Source: DASXUC01 sp036004445 (lineage in GTDB: Bacteria; Sysuimicrobiota; Sysuimicrobiia; Sysuimicrobiales; Kaftiobacteriaceae). From it: a stretch of 64,000 nt of DNA. Location of the stretch: NCBI GenBank assembly GCA_036004445.1, contig DASYRL010000051.1:17934-81933 (forward strand), written 5' to 3'. This document shows positions 49,855 through 58,430 of this stretch, in pieces. The notes under the pieces are model-generated. The model was not told the DNA's origin. It worked only from the letters and a program-made list of their open reading frames with translations, and searched no databases. The position numbers were made by a program, and so were the translations under genes. Numbering within the stretch: position 1 is the first letter of the stretch; the number at the start of each line of letters is the position of its first letter.

Positions 49855-50571
49855 TTAGGTAAGACTCAGAATCACAGGCAGCGGGCCCTGACGAGCCAGC
49901 TCTTCCAGCCGCTCAGGGGCGAGCACCGTCAGCCGGCCCCGTCCGGTCCGCACCAACCCTAGCTGCTCCAACCGCTTCAGTGCGCGGTTCACCCCGCCCC
50001 GCGTCGCGCCGGTCAGTTCGGAGAGCTCCTCCTGGGTGATCCGCACCGCGACCGGCGCCTCGTGTGTCCCGCCGCGCCGGGCCAGCTCGAGGATACGCTT
50101 GGCCAGCAGGACGGGCAGGTCGAGGAACTGCATCTCCGCGATCACGCGCGCGGCATCGCGGATCTGCTTCGTGAGGATGGCGCCCAGCCGCAGGATGGCT
50201 TCCGGGTGCTGGCGCAGGAGACCAACGACGTCAGACTTCGGGATCGCCAGGACGGTGGTCGCAGCGACCGTTGTCGCCGACAAGAACTGCGGTCCGTCGT
50301 CAAAGATCGAGTAAAGGGCCAAGAGCAACCCCGCCCCCAGCCGGCTGACGTTGATCCGGCGGTCCTCCGAGGTCAGCGACAGGTTCACCTCACCGCTGAG
50401 AATGTAGTAGATGAACGCGGGCGGATCGCCTTCGCGGAAGATCGTCTCGTCTGCGCGGTAGGTCCGGCGCTGCGCCCGTCCGAGGACTTCCTGGATCTCA
50501 CGGGGCGACAGGTCGGCGAAGATCGGCAGTTCGGTCAGCCCGGGCGCCTCTGACGACCGGATCTCACTCAC
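49855..50571 (-). CDS. Crp/Fnr-family transcriptional regulator
   Basis: Residues 15-130 form the sensor domain (LPIFADLSPREIQEVLG, FIYYILSGEVNLSL), 130-165 the dimer helix and 170-225 the HTH (RITQEELSELTGATRGGVNRALKRLEQLGLV). The usual FGE signature of cAMP binders is replaced by LLLALYSIFDDG, so it may sense another signal or none. No Fnr-type cysteines are in the N-terminus. Length 238 aa. Confidence 0.85.
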   Translation of the reverse strand: MSEIRSSEAPGLTELPIFADLSPREIQEVLGRAQRRTYRADETIFREGDPPAFIYYILSGEVNLSLTSEDRRINVSRLGAGLLLALYSIFDDGPQFLSATTVAATTVLAIPKSDVVGLLRQHPEAILRLGAILTKQIRDAARVIAEMQFLDLPVLLAKRILELARRGGTHEAPVAVRITQEELSELTGATRGGVNRALKRLEQLGLVRTGRGRLTVLAPERLEELARQGPLPVILSLT

Positions 50572-50604
50572 CCGCTCTTTGTTCGCGTCCCCGAGTTGGC
50601 AGTC

Positions 50605-52224
50605 CTATCTACTGCTGCCGGCTGCAGACTGCCTGCTGAGTTTGGAGAAGTCTCGCCGTATCTCCCTGGCGGCGTTGTGACCGGGCGCACCCATCACGCC
50701 GCCGCCCGGATGCGCTCCGGATCCGCACAGATACAATCCACGGATCGGGGTGCGGTACTGTGCCCATCCGGGCACCGGACGCATGAAGAACAGCCGGTCG
50801 GGAGTCATCGCGCCGTGAAAGATGTCCCCCCGCGACAGGGCGAAGTCGCGCTCCAGATCGAGCGGGCTCAGGACCTGGCGCTGCAGGATGATGTCGCGAA
50901 TGTTCGGTGCATACTCGGCAATGGTGTCGACCACGACGTCGGCGTAGGATTCCTTCACCACGTCCCAATGGCCCTCGGCCAGCGCATATGGAGTGTACTG
51001 GACAAACGCCGACATCAGATGCTTTCCCGGCGGTGCCAGGGCCGGATCATACAGCGTGGGGATCGTGAGTTCCACGAAGGGCCGGGCCGACGGCCGCCCG
51101 GCGCGCGCGTCGTCCCAGGCACGGTCGATGTACTCCATCGACGGGCCGATGTGAATGGTTCCGCGATGCTGCGGTCCCGGTTGCGCTCCCGGCAGCGCGG
51201 TGAAGTCGGGCAGGGCGTCGAGCGCCAGATTGATCTTCATCGCGACGCCCTCCATGCGGATCGACGCCACGTCGCGACGAAAGTCCGCATCCAGATGCTC
51301 GGGAGGGACCAGGCGCAGGAACGTCTGCCAGGGGTCGGCGCAGGACGCCACGACCCGCGCGTCGATCTCTTCGCCCCCGGCGAGTGCGACACCATGCACG
51401 CGGCCGCCGCGGATGCGCACGCGCTCGACGGGTGCCTCCATGCGGATCTCGGCTCCGGCGGCGCGGGCCGAGGCCGCCAGCGCCTGCGTGATGCCGCCCA
51501 TCCCACCGCGGACGAATCCCCACAGTCCCGCCTTCCCCGCCGCGCGGCCCATGCAGTGATGGAACAGAACGTATGCAGTGCCGGGGGTCGACGGGCCGCC
51601 GGGGGCTCCAATCACTCCATCGGTGGCGAGCGCCGACTTCAGTTCCTCGGACTCAAACCACCCGTCGAGAAAGTCGCGCGCGCTCTGCGTCGCAAGGCGG
51701 ATGGCCTGCACGAGATCGCGTGGGGGGAGCCGCAGCGTCCGAAGCGCGAGTTTCCCCATCCCCGCCAGGTCTCCGACCCGACGGGCCATGAGGTCGGGCG
51801 GCGCAGCCAGCAGCGTCGGTTCGATGAACTCTGCCAGCCTCGCCAGCAGCGCTTCGTAGTCCGCGTACCGAGCGGCGTCGCGGGGCGAAAAACGCGCAAT
51901 CTCGGTCGCCGTGCGGGCATCGTCCCTCCAGACGAAGAGGTACCGCCCATCGGGGAAGGGACTGAAGAACGCGGGGTCCTTGGGAAGGATCTCATAGCCG
52001 AACCGGGCGAGCTCGAGATCGCTGATGATTTTCGGTTGGAACAGCCCGCACAGGTACGCCGCCGTCGACACGCGGTAGCCGGGCCAGACCTCCTCGGTGA
52101 TGCATGCACCGCCCAGTACGTCGCGGCGTTCGAGGACGAGGACCCGCAGCCCCGCGCGGGCGAGGTACGCCGCGGTGACCAGCCCGTTATGCCCCGCTCC
52201 AATGATGGCCACATCGTACGGCAT
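50605..52224 (-). CDS. Phytoene-desaturase-like FAD oxidoreductase
   Basis: The N-terminal dinucleotide fold is VAIIGAGHNGLVTAAYLARAG with the LERRDVLGGA helix, and the C-terminal FAD motif is LYLCGSGAHPGGGVMGAPGHNAA. This pattern (CrtI/CrtO and PYROXD2-like) is shared by carotenoid desaturases, ketolases and retinol saturases. Length 539 aa. The substrate could be a carotenoid or other isoprenoid, but it is 4 kb from the terpene-cyclase genes and on the other strand. The start ATG 52224 has no strong ribosome site. Confidence 0.8.
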   Translation of the reverse strand: MPYDVAIIGAGHNGLVTAAYLARAGLRVLVLERRDVLGGACITEEVWPGYRVSTAAYLCGLFQPKIISDLELARFGYEILPKDPAFFSPFPDGRYLFVWRDDARTATEIARFSPRDAARYADYEALLARLAEFIEPTLLAAPPDLMARRVGDLAGMGKLALRTLRLPPRDLVQAIRLATQSARDFLDGWFESEELKSALATDGVIGAPGGPSTPGTAYVLFHHCMGRAAGKAGLWGFVRGGMGGITQALAASARAAGAEIRMEAPVERVRIRGGRVHGVALAGGEEIDARVVASCADPWQTFLRLVPPEHLDADFRRDVASIRMEGVAMKINLALDALPDFTALPGAQPGPQHRGTIHIGPSMEYIDRAWDDARAGRPSARPFVELTIPTLYDPALAPPGKHLMSAFVQYTPYALAEGHWDVVKESYADVVVDTIAEYAPNIRDIILQRQVLSPLDLERDFALSRGDIFHGAMTPDRLFFMRPVPGWAQYRTPIRGLYLCGSGAHPGGGVMGAPGHNAAREIRRDFSKLSRQSAAGSSR

Positions 52225-52285
52225 CAGGTGGATATTCGATTCCTCGCCGACTGAACCTATGAGGTGTACTGCTCGTTACAGAAAT

Positions 52286-53620
52286 ATGGGAAAATCGATC
52301 TCGATGCGCACTCGTTCAATCCTTGCCATCCTCGCGGTCCTGTTGGCGGCGACCCTTGCCGTCCCGCCTGGGCTGCTGCTCTCCGCCCGGGCCGCCGATG
52401 CGGGTATCGTCTATGAAGTCCTGGCCGCGATCGTCGAAAATCACGTCGACCGGCCGGATCCGGCCAAGCTGCTGGCGGGAGCCGTTACCGGGCTGCGCGA
52501 CGCACTGACCCGCGCCGGTGTGACGCCGCAAATCCCCGATCTCACGGCCACAACCGAGTCCGAGGCCCGCACGGAGTTTCAGGCCCGGTTCGATCAGGCC
52601 GTCGCGCAGGCGGCGGGCAGACTCCAAGACGTCCAACTTCGGTATGCGGCCGCGTCGGCGATGGCCGCAAGTCTGGACGATTCCCACACGTGGTTCCTCA
52701 ACCCACAGCAGTGGCGAGAGTTCGTGCTCCGCACCCAGGGCAATCCGAGTTTCGTCGGCATCGGCGTGCTGCTGCTGACCAAAGATGGACGGTTCTACAT
52801 CTGGCGCGTGTTTCCGGGAAGCCCCGCCGAACGCGCCGGGCTGCAGACGTTCGACAGAATCGTCGGTGTGGACGGGCAAACCATCCAGGATTTGCCCGAC
52901 CTCGTCAACCGCGTGCGCGGCCCGGAAGGAACGCAGGTCTCGATCACGGTGCAGCGGCCGGGACAGACCGCGCCGGTGACCGTGTCGGTCACGCGGGCGC
53001 CCATCACCGTCCCGGTGGAGACGCATCGGGTGCTCGCCAACCAGATCGGATACCTGGAGATCACCGGATTCACGACGGGGGCCGCCGTGCGCGTCCGCGC
53101 GGCGTTGGAAGACCTCCGCGGGCGCGGGATCCGTGGGCTTGTCCTCGACCTGCGCCGCAACTCCGGCGGCAGCCTGAACGAAGTCGTCGACGTCGCCAAC
53201 CTGCTTCTCCCGGCCAACCTGACCGTCTACACGCTGACCACCCGTCAAGGTTCGGTGCAGGGCATTACCAGCGGAGGAACGGTGCTCGATCCCTCGGTCC
53301 CGATCGTCGCCCTCACCGATGAGGGCACGGCATCGGGCGGCGAATTGCTGTCCGCCGCGCTGCAGGAGCACGGACGGGCACAGGTCGTCGGGACGCAGAC
53401 CGCCGGCGCGCTGCTGGTCGGTCGTCTATTCGGCTTCACCGATGGAAGCGGCATGAGCATTACGATCGCCAAGATCACCACAGGAAAAGGGGCCACCCTC
53501 GAGAAGAACGGCGCCCGGCCGAACTTTGAGATTGCCCTCACCGCCGCGGATCTTGACCGCGGAGCCGACCCCCAGCTCGCGCGCGCCGTTCAACTGCTGT
53601 CCGGAGCGGCTTCCCGCTAG
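52286..53620 (+). CDS. Exported S41-family (tail-specific) peptidase homologue
   Basis: A signal/anchor sequence (SILAILAVLLAATLAVPPGLLL) precedes an N-terminal helical region, SLDDSHTWFLNP, a PDZ domain (FVGIGVLLLTKDGRFYIWRV then AERAGLQTFDRIVGVDG) and the S41 core (IRGLVLDLRRNSGGSLNE, ALTDEGTASGGELLSAAL). The Ser is present, but the segment that carries the catalytic Lys in CtpA (GTKTFGKGLVQ) reads GTQTAGALLVG, so the Ser-Lys dyad is absent. It may use another mechanism or be inactive. Length 444 aa from ATG 52286; ATG 52304 is an alternative. Confidence 0.8.
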   Translation: MGKSISMRTRSILAILAVLLAATLAVPPGLLLSARAADAGIVYEVLAAIVENHVDRPDPAKLLAGAVTGLRDALTRAGVTPQIPDLTATTESEARTEFQARFDQAVAQAAGRLQDVQLRYAAASAMAASLDDSHTWFLNPQQWREFVLRTQGNPSFVGIGVLLLTKDGRFYIWRVFPGSPAERAGLQTFDRIVGVDGQTIQDLPDLVNRVRGPEGTQVSITVQRPGQTAPVTVSVTRAPITVPVETHRVLANQIGYLEITGFTTGAAVRVRAALEDLRGRGIRGLVLDLRRNSGGSLNEVVDVANLLLPANLTVYTLTTRQGSVQGITSGGTVLDPSVPIVALTDEGTASGGELLSAALQEHGRAQVVGTQTAGALLVGRLFGFTDGSGMSITIAKITTGKGATLEKNGARPNFEIALTAADLDRGADPQLARAVQLLSGAASR

Positions 53621-53630
53621 ATCGACCCGC

Positions 53631-53765
53631 GTCTACCCAGTCCACCCGGTCTTCCCTGTCTTCCCAGTCTCACCCCAACTACTGTTCCCCCTTCGGAAGG
53701 GTTTGGACCTGATCGCGAAGTAGACTGGGCAGACTGGGTAGACAGGGAAGACTGGGAAGACATCC
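53631..53765. repeat. Inverted-arm element of 9-nt tandem repeats (element D)
   Basis: The left arm is five 9-nt units of GTCTnCCCn type (53631-53675); the right arm is five units of nAGACnGGG type (53721-53765), together able to form a long imperfect stem around a 45-nt middle. It spans the whole gap between the S41 gene stop and the next ATG. The sequence differs from elements B and C, but the period and layout are the same. Confidence 0.85.
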
Positions 53766-53768
53766 TGC

Positions 53769-55370
53769 ATGGATAACGAGTTTCCCGTCGTCTGGGAAAG
53801 TCCAACTGATCCGGAATTGAGTTGGGAGTGGGACGATATGCATCTCCCCTCGGCGCTGTCACCGCTGGGGGCGGATTACGTGCGCGCGGGGATCGAGGCC
53901 GGCATCGCGTACCGGTTCGCCCGCGCCGGCATCGAAGGACGCTTCGAGTGCCGCATCATCAACGGATACGCCTACTTTGCCTTCCGCTACCTCACCGACG
54001 ACAAGGAGACCCTCCGCGCAGTCGCGCTGAATGCGCGGCGCGCGCAGTCCCGCGTCATCCGGGAGTATTGGGACCGCAAAGTCCTGCCCGCCCTGCTCGC
54101 GACGTACGGATGGCTGATCACGACGCCAGCAGAAACCATGCCGCTGCCCGAACTGGCCGATATCTGGGACGAGCTGTGGCTGCGGCAGATCCCCTACTTG
54201 TGGGGACTGCACTTCATGACGACGGCGGGCTCGTACCAATCGCTGAACGACCTCGCGGACTTCTACGAATCGGTGGTCGACCACGCGGCGCCCGGCGACG
54301 GCGTGGCGCTGGCGATGGGACAGCCGAACGACCTGCAGCGGGTGCAGCGGGATCTCCATGCTCTGAGCGAACGGACGCGCGCGCTCCCCGCCGTCGCCGC
54401 GCTCATCGCCGCCGATCCCGACCATGTCCTCGACCGGCTGGCCGGCACCGACGGCGGCATCCAGTTCCTGAGCGGCCTCGAGGCGTTCCTCAATGCGCAC
54501 GGGCACCTCGGGCAACCCTTTGACGACCTTGCCTCCCCATCGTGGCAGGAAGAAGTCGGGTTACTGCTGCGCGAAGTGCAGAAGCGGCTGCTCCACCCGC
54601 AGGAAGATCCGGAACTTCGTCGCCTCGCTCAGGCGGCCGAGGCGGATGAGGCGGCCGCGCGCGTACGACGGCGCCTCGCCGGTGTGCCGGCGCGCCTGCA
54701 CGAATTCGACCAAACCCTGACCCACGCACGGAACGTCGGGCCCCTGACGGAAACTCACAATTACTGGCTCGATCGGATGCTGCACGCGCACGTGCATCGG
54801 TTTGCCCGCCGCGTCGGCCGCCGTCTGGCCGACGCGGGCGTGATCCCCGAGTACCGCGACGTCTTCTACCTGACCGCGGCCGAAGTCAGCGCCGCGCTGC
54901 GAACGCCGGTGGACCTATCCGTCCTCGTGCAGGACCGCGTGGCCGCCCAGCATCGGTGGTCGAAGATCCGCCCGCCGAAGTGGCTGGGGGCCGCCCCGTC
55001 GACGGAAGTGGCGGGACGCTTCGACGCGCCGCCGCCGGTCGAAACCGACGGCGCGCTCCTGCATGGGATCGGAGCGTCCGCCGGCATCCGCCGCGGCCCC
55101 GCGCGCGTCGTGCGGTCCTCTGACGATTTTGGCCGCGTCCAGCCCGGGGACGTCCTGGTCTGTCCGTCGGCTAACCCGTCGTGGGTCCCGTTGTTTGGAA
55201 TCATCACCGGGCTGGTTACCGATACCGGCGGCGCGCTGTCCCACGCGGCGGTGGTGGCCCGCGAGTTCGGCGTCCCCGCGGTCGTCGGCACGCACACTGC
55301 GACGCAGCGCCTCCGCGACGGACAGGTCATCGAACTCAACGGCACGACCGGCGAGGTCAAGATCCTCTAG
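53769..55370 (+). CDS. PEP-utilising phosphohistidine-domain protein without ATP-grasp domain
   Basis: The C-terminal 85 residues are a PEP-utilising mobile domain with the phosphorylatable His in TDTGGALSHAAVVAREFGVP. The preceding ~440 residues resemble the middle (substrate-binding) domain of rifampin-phosphotransferase-like enzymes, including the early PVVWESPTDPELSWEWDD. The N-terminal ATP-grasp/PPDK domain that would phosphorylate the His is missing; normal enzymes are over 800 aa, this one is 533 aa. It would need a separate kinase subunit. The MFS gene begins one base after its stop. Confidence 0.75.
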   Translation: MDNEFPVVWESPTDPELSWEWDDMHLPSALSPLGADYVRAGIEAGIAYRFARAGIEGRFECRIINGYAYFAFRYLTDDKETLRAVALNARRAQSRVIREYWDRKVLPALLATYGWLITTPAETMPLPELADIWDELWLRQIPYLWGLHFMTTAGSYQSLNDLADFYESVVDHAAPGDGVALAMGQPNDLQRVQRDLHALSERTRALPAVAALIAADPDHVLDRLAGTDGGIQFLSGLEAFLNAHGHLGQPFDDLASPSWQEEVGLLLREVQKRLLHPQEDPELRRLAQAAEADEAAARVRRRLAGVPARLHEFDQTLTHARNVGPLTETHNYWLDRMLHAHVHRFARRVGRRLADAGVIPEYRDVFYLTAAEVSAALRTPVDLSVLVQDRVAAQHRWSKIRPPKWLGAAPSTEVAGRFDAPPPVETDGALLHGIGASAGIRRGPARVVRSSDDFGRVQPGDVLVCPSANPSWVPLFGIITGLVTDTGGALSHAAVVAREFGVPAVVGTHTATQRLRDGQVIELNGTTGEVKIL

Positions 55371-55371
55371 C

Positions 55372-56571
55372 TTGTGGGCCCTCACCCTCCTCGCCATCGC
55401 GGCGGGTTCTGCGCTGATCCCCATCAACTCCACGATGCTGGCCGTGGCGCTGCCGGCGATCATGGGCGACCTGCACGTCGGCGCCTCCACGGTGTCCTGG
55501 CTCGTCACCCTCTACCTGGCCGCCGTGGCGCTGGCGATGCCGGTGGCCGGATCGTTGGGCGACCGGTTCGGGTACCGGCGGATGTACCTGCTTGGGATCG
55601 CCGGGTTTGCGGTCACCTCGCTCGCGGCGGCCGTCGCGCAGACCTTCCCGCTGCTGGTCGTCGCGCGTGTGCTGCAGGCGGCCAGTGGGGCATCCATTAC
55701 CGCGAACGCCGCCTCCCTGATCCGGGCGATTGCGCCTGAGGACCGCCGGGGCGGGAGTTACGGCTTCTACGACATGCTCATTTCCACGAGCGCGGCCGTG
55801 GGGCCGTTTGTCGGCGGGCTACTGGTCACCGGTTTCGGCTGGCGGTCGCTGTTCGTGGTCGCGGTGCCCATCGGAGTGCTCTCCGGGCTCACGGTCGCGG
55901 CCATCGTCCCCCCGCGCCGGCGTGTCGCGTCCGGCCGGCGCCCGTTGTACGGCATCGACCTCCGGCTGTTCTCGGTGCGGCCGTATGCGGCGGCGGTCGC
56001 CGCGGTGCTGGGTACGACGGTGATCCTGCATGCGTCATTGGTCTTCATCCCTCTCGTCACTCAGACACTGCTGCGAATGACGCCGGCCGCCAGCGGCGGC
56101 GTCCTGCTGATGCTGTCGGGCCTCAGCGCGGTTGTGGCGCCGTTCGGGGGACGGCTCTCCGATCGCGTCGGCCGACGCCTGCCGGCGGTGCTCGGCGGTA
56201 CGGTCATGACGGCGGGGCTTGCCGCGCTCTGGCTGGTCTCCGGCGGCGTCACCGTGGCCGCGTTGGCGGCCGCGCTCGCGCTCGTGGGAGTCGGGTTCGG
56301 ATTCGGCGGGTCAAGCCGGCAGGCCGCCGCGCTGGAGAGCGTGCCTGAAGAGACCACCGGCGTGGCGGCGGGTACGTACTTCACCAGCCGCTACCTCGGC
56401 GGCGTGCTGGGCGCCAGCCTGGCCGGCGCGATCCTCGCCGGCGGGGTGACGGAACCGACGATGGCGACGGGGTTCGGATTTCTGGCCGGCGTCGGAGTTG
56501 TGGTAACCTTGATTTCCTTCGGACTGCAGGGCCGGCGCCAGACGCGAAAGGATACCGTCAGCCTGCAGTGA
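55372..56571 (+). CDS. MFS transporter
   Basis: About 12 membrane spans and the MFS motif A GSLGDRFGYRRMYLLG between spans 2 and 3, repeated as GGRLSDRVGRRLPAVLGG after span 8. The likely start is TTG 55372, one base after the upstream stop, giving 399 aa; the open frame continues upstream but inside the PEP-utilising gene. It resembles drug/metabolite exporters (DHA families). It precedes the cyclase genes and might export their product or the substrate of the gene before it. Confidence 0.85.
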   Translation: MWALTLLAIAAGSALIPINSTMLAVALPAIMGDLHVGASTVSWLVTLYLAAVALAMPVAGSLGDRFGYRRMYLLGIAGFAVTSLAAAVAQTFPLLVVARVLQAASGASITANAASLIRAIAPEDRRGGSYGFYDMLISTSAAVGPFVGGLLVTGFGWRSLFVVAVPIGVLSGLTVAAIVPPRRRVASGRRPLYGIDLRLFSVRPYAAAVAAVLGTTVILHASLVFIPLVTQTLLRMTPAASGGVLLMLSGLSAVVAPFGGRLSDRVGRRLPAVLGGTVMTAGLAALWLVSGGVTVAALAAALALVGVGFGFGGSSRQAAALESVPEETTGVAAGTYFTSRYLGGVLGASLAGAILAGGVTEPTMATGFGFLAGVGVVVTLISFGLQGRRQTRKDTVSLQ

Positions 56572-56601
56572 ACTCCTTTCCATCTTTTGTGCCCGCCGAT
56601 G

Positions 56602-56607
56602 TATACT
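56602..56607 (+). promoter_or_regulatory. -10 box of terpene-cyclase operon
   Basis: TATACT (preceded by TG) ends 8 nt before ATG 56616, with a poor -35 candidate TTTCCA at 56578-56583 (18-nt spacing). The spacing predicts a leaderless mRNA for the first cyclase, the same geometry as queF. Confidence 0.45.
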
Positions 56608-56615
56608 TACGGTCT

Positions 56616-58430
56616 ATGCTTACCCGACCGCTAACAATTGATGACACAGTGCACCGTGCGGTTGCCCGTGGCCGCGCGACGCTGCTGGATCTGCAGCATG
56701 ACGACGGGCGGTGGGAAGGCATCGCCAGGTCCGATCCCGGCGTCACGGCGCAGTTCCTGCTGATGACGCGGTACCTGGACCGGTCGGATCCTGCAACCGA
56801 CGCGCCGCTGCTGGCGTATCTCGACCGCAGCCAGCGCCCGGGCGGGGGCTGGGCCGCGTACCCGGATGGCCCACCGTCCCTCGACGTTACGCTGCTGTGC
56901 TACGCCGCGCTGCGGTTCGCGGGCCGCTCCCCGGGCAGCGCGCCGATGCTGCGGGCCCGCAGCGTCATCCTCGCCGCCGGCGGGATTGAAGCGGTCGGAT
57001 TCGTGGCCCGCTTTCCCCTCGTCTTCTGCGATCAGATCCCGGGGTTCACGCTGACCTACCTGTCACCCAAACTGCTGTTCCTGCCGCGGTGGCTGCATCC
57101 GCACCTGCGGGATCTCGGCATCTTGCTGCAAGACGTGCTCCCGCTCGAATTGCTCCTCAAACAACGGGCCGCCAAAGCGCCCCCGCCGGGCCGCGACATC
57201 CAGGAACTGCGCGCCGGACGTCCGTTCTCTCGAGTTGCAATGAGCCCGCTGGGGGCGGCGATCTCCCGGCTCGGCGAGGTAGTGGACATCGTCGCCCCCG
57301 CCCGCAGTCTGGACCGCAACGCCGCACGCTGGTTTGCCGAGCAGCAGAATGGCGACGGGCTATGGGCGGGCAACGCCGTCTTCACGATGCGGGGCGTCAT
57401 GGCGTTGCACGCGACGGAACCCGGCCGGTACACGCAGCGGATCGAGCGGGCGATCGAGGGCATGCGGCGCCTGCAGATCGCCGATGGGGGGACGCGCTGG
57501 CAGCAGCTGGCGCTCACGCCGGTCCTGGACACCGCCATCGCCGTCACCGCGCTGCTCGACGCCGGATTGCCGTCGGGCGAAACACGGCTACTGCGGGCGA
57601 TGCGCTGGCTGACCGCCGCACAGGGCGCCGACGGCGGCTGGAGCTTCAGCCTGGAGAATGCCGCTACTCCCGATACGGACACCACCCTGCACGCGCTGGA
57701 AGCGTTGGCGCGCGCGCCGACCTCAGTCCCCGGGGTCACCGAAGCCATCGCCTCCGGCATCCGCTGGCTGCTGGCGCGGCAGGACACGTCCGGGGGCTGG
57801 GCGATGTGGCCCACCAGATGGCGTTCCGGACGCACCATGGTGCGTGAAGTTGAGCTGGCCCGCGTGATGGACGTCAGCACCCCCGACGTCACGGCCCGGA
57901 CGGTGCGGGCGCTGACGCTGCTGCAGTCCCTGCGCGGTCCCAATGCGGCCCTGCGTCGAGCAATCCACCGTGCCCTGGTCTATCTGCGATCGGTGCAGCG
58001 ATCCGATGGGTCCTGGCCGGGCCGGTGGGCCGTGAACTACACCTACGGGACGGCACAGGGCTTGACCGCGATGGCGGTCGCCGGCGAGCACGACGGGGCG
58101 CCGGCGCGGGCGCGCGGATTCCTCCAGGCGACGCAGCAGGCCGACGGCGGCTGGGGCGAGTCGCCCGACTCGGACGCCGCGGAGGTGTTCATTCCCGCCC
58201 CCTCGACCGTCACCCAGACCTCGCTGGCCCTCCTCGGCTTGCTGGCGGCTCCAGACCCCGGTGACAGTGCCGTTGCGCGAGGAACCGCTTTCCTGCTCGA
58301 GCGCGAGCGCGACGGAGTGTGGGACGATGACACGTTCCGGCAGACGGTGTTGCTCGGACGCATGTACTATCAGAACTCGTTGTTTGCGACGTCGCTGGCG
58401 GTCACGGCGCTGGCACGGACCCCATGCTGA
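56616..58430 (+). CDS. Squalene-hopene-cyclase-like class II terpene cyclase 1 (DxDTT)
   Basis: The protein is built of QW-type repeats (LQHDDGRWEG, EQQNGDGLWAG, AQGADGGWSF, RQDTSGGWAMW, VQRSDGSWPGRW, TQQADGGWGES), the double alpha-barrel plan of squalene-hopene cyclases. The acid motif is D353-T-D355-T-T (in TPDTDTTLHALE), where hopene cyclases have DxDD; the proton-donating second Asp is kept. I start at ATG 56616 (604 aa), which aligns with the start of cyclase 2; GTG 56568 overlapping the MFS stop is possible. Substrate could be squalene, a polyprenyl diphosphate or another isoprenoid. Confidence 0.8.
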   Translation: MLTRPLTIDDTVHRAVARGRATLLDLQHDDGRWEGIARSDPGVTAQFLLMTRYLDRSDPATDAPLLAYLDRSQRPGGGWAAYPDGPPSLDVTLLCYAALRFAGRSPGSAPMLRARSVILAAGGIEAVGFVARFPLVFCDQIPGFTLTYLSPKLLFLPRWLHPHLRDLGILLQDVLPLELLLKQRAAKAPPPGRDIQELRAGRPFSRVAMSPLGAAISRLGEVVDIVAPARSLDRNAARWFAEQQNGDGLWAGNAVFTMRGVMALHATEPGRYTQRIERAIEGMRRLQIADGGTRWQQLALTPVLDTAIAVTALLDAGLPSGETRLLRAMRWLTAAQGADGGWSFSLENAATPDTDTTLHALEALARAPTSVPGVTEAIASGIRWLLARQDTSGGWAMWPTRWRSGRTMVREVELARVMDVSTPDVTARTVRALTLLQSLRGPNAALRRAIHRALVYLRSVQRSDGSWPGRWAVNYTYGTAQGLTAMAVAGEHDGAPARARGFLQATQQADGGWGESPDSDAAEVFIPAPSTVTQTSLALLGLLAAPDPGDSAVARGTAFLLERERDGVWDDDTFRQTVLLGRMYYQNSLFATSLAVTALARTPC

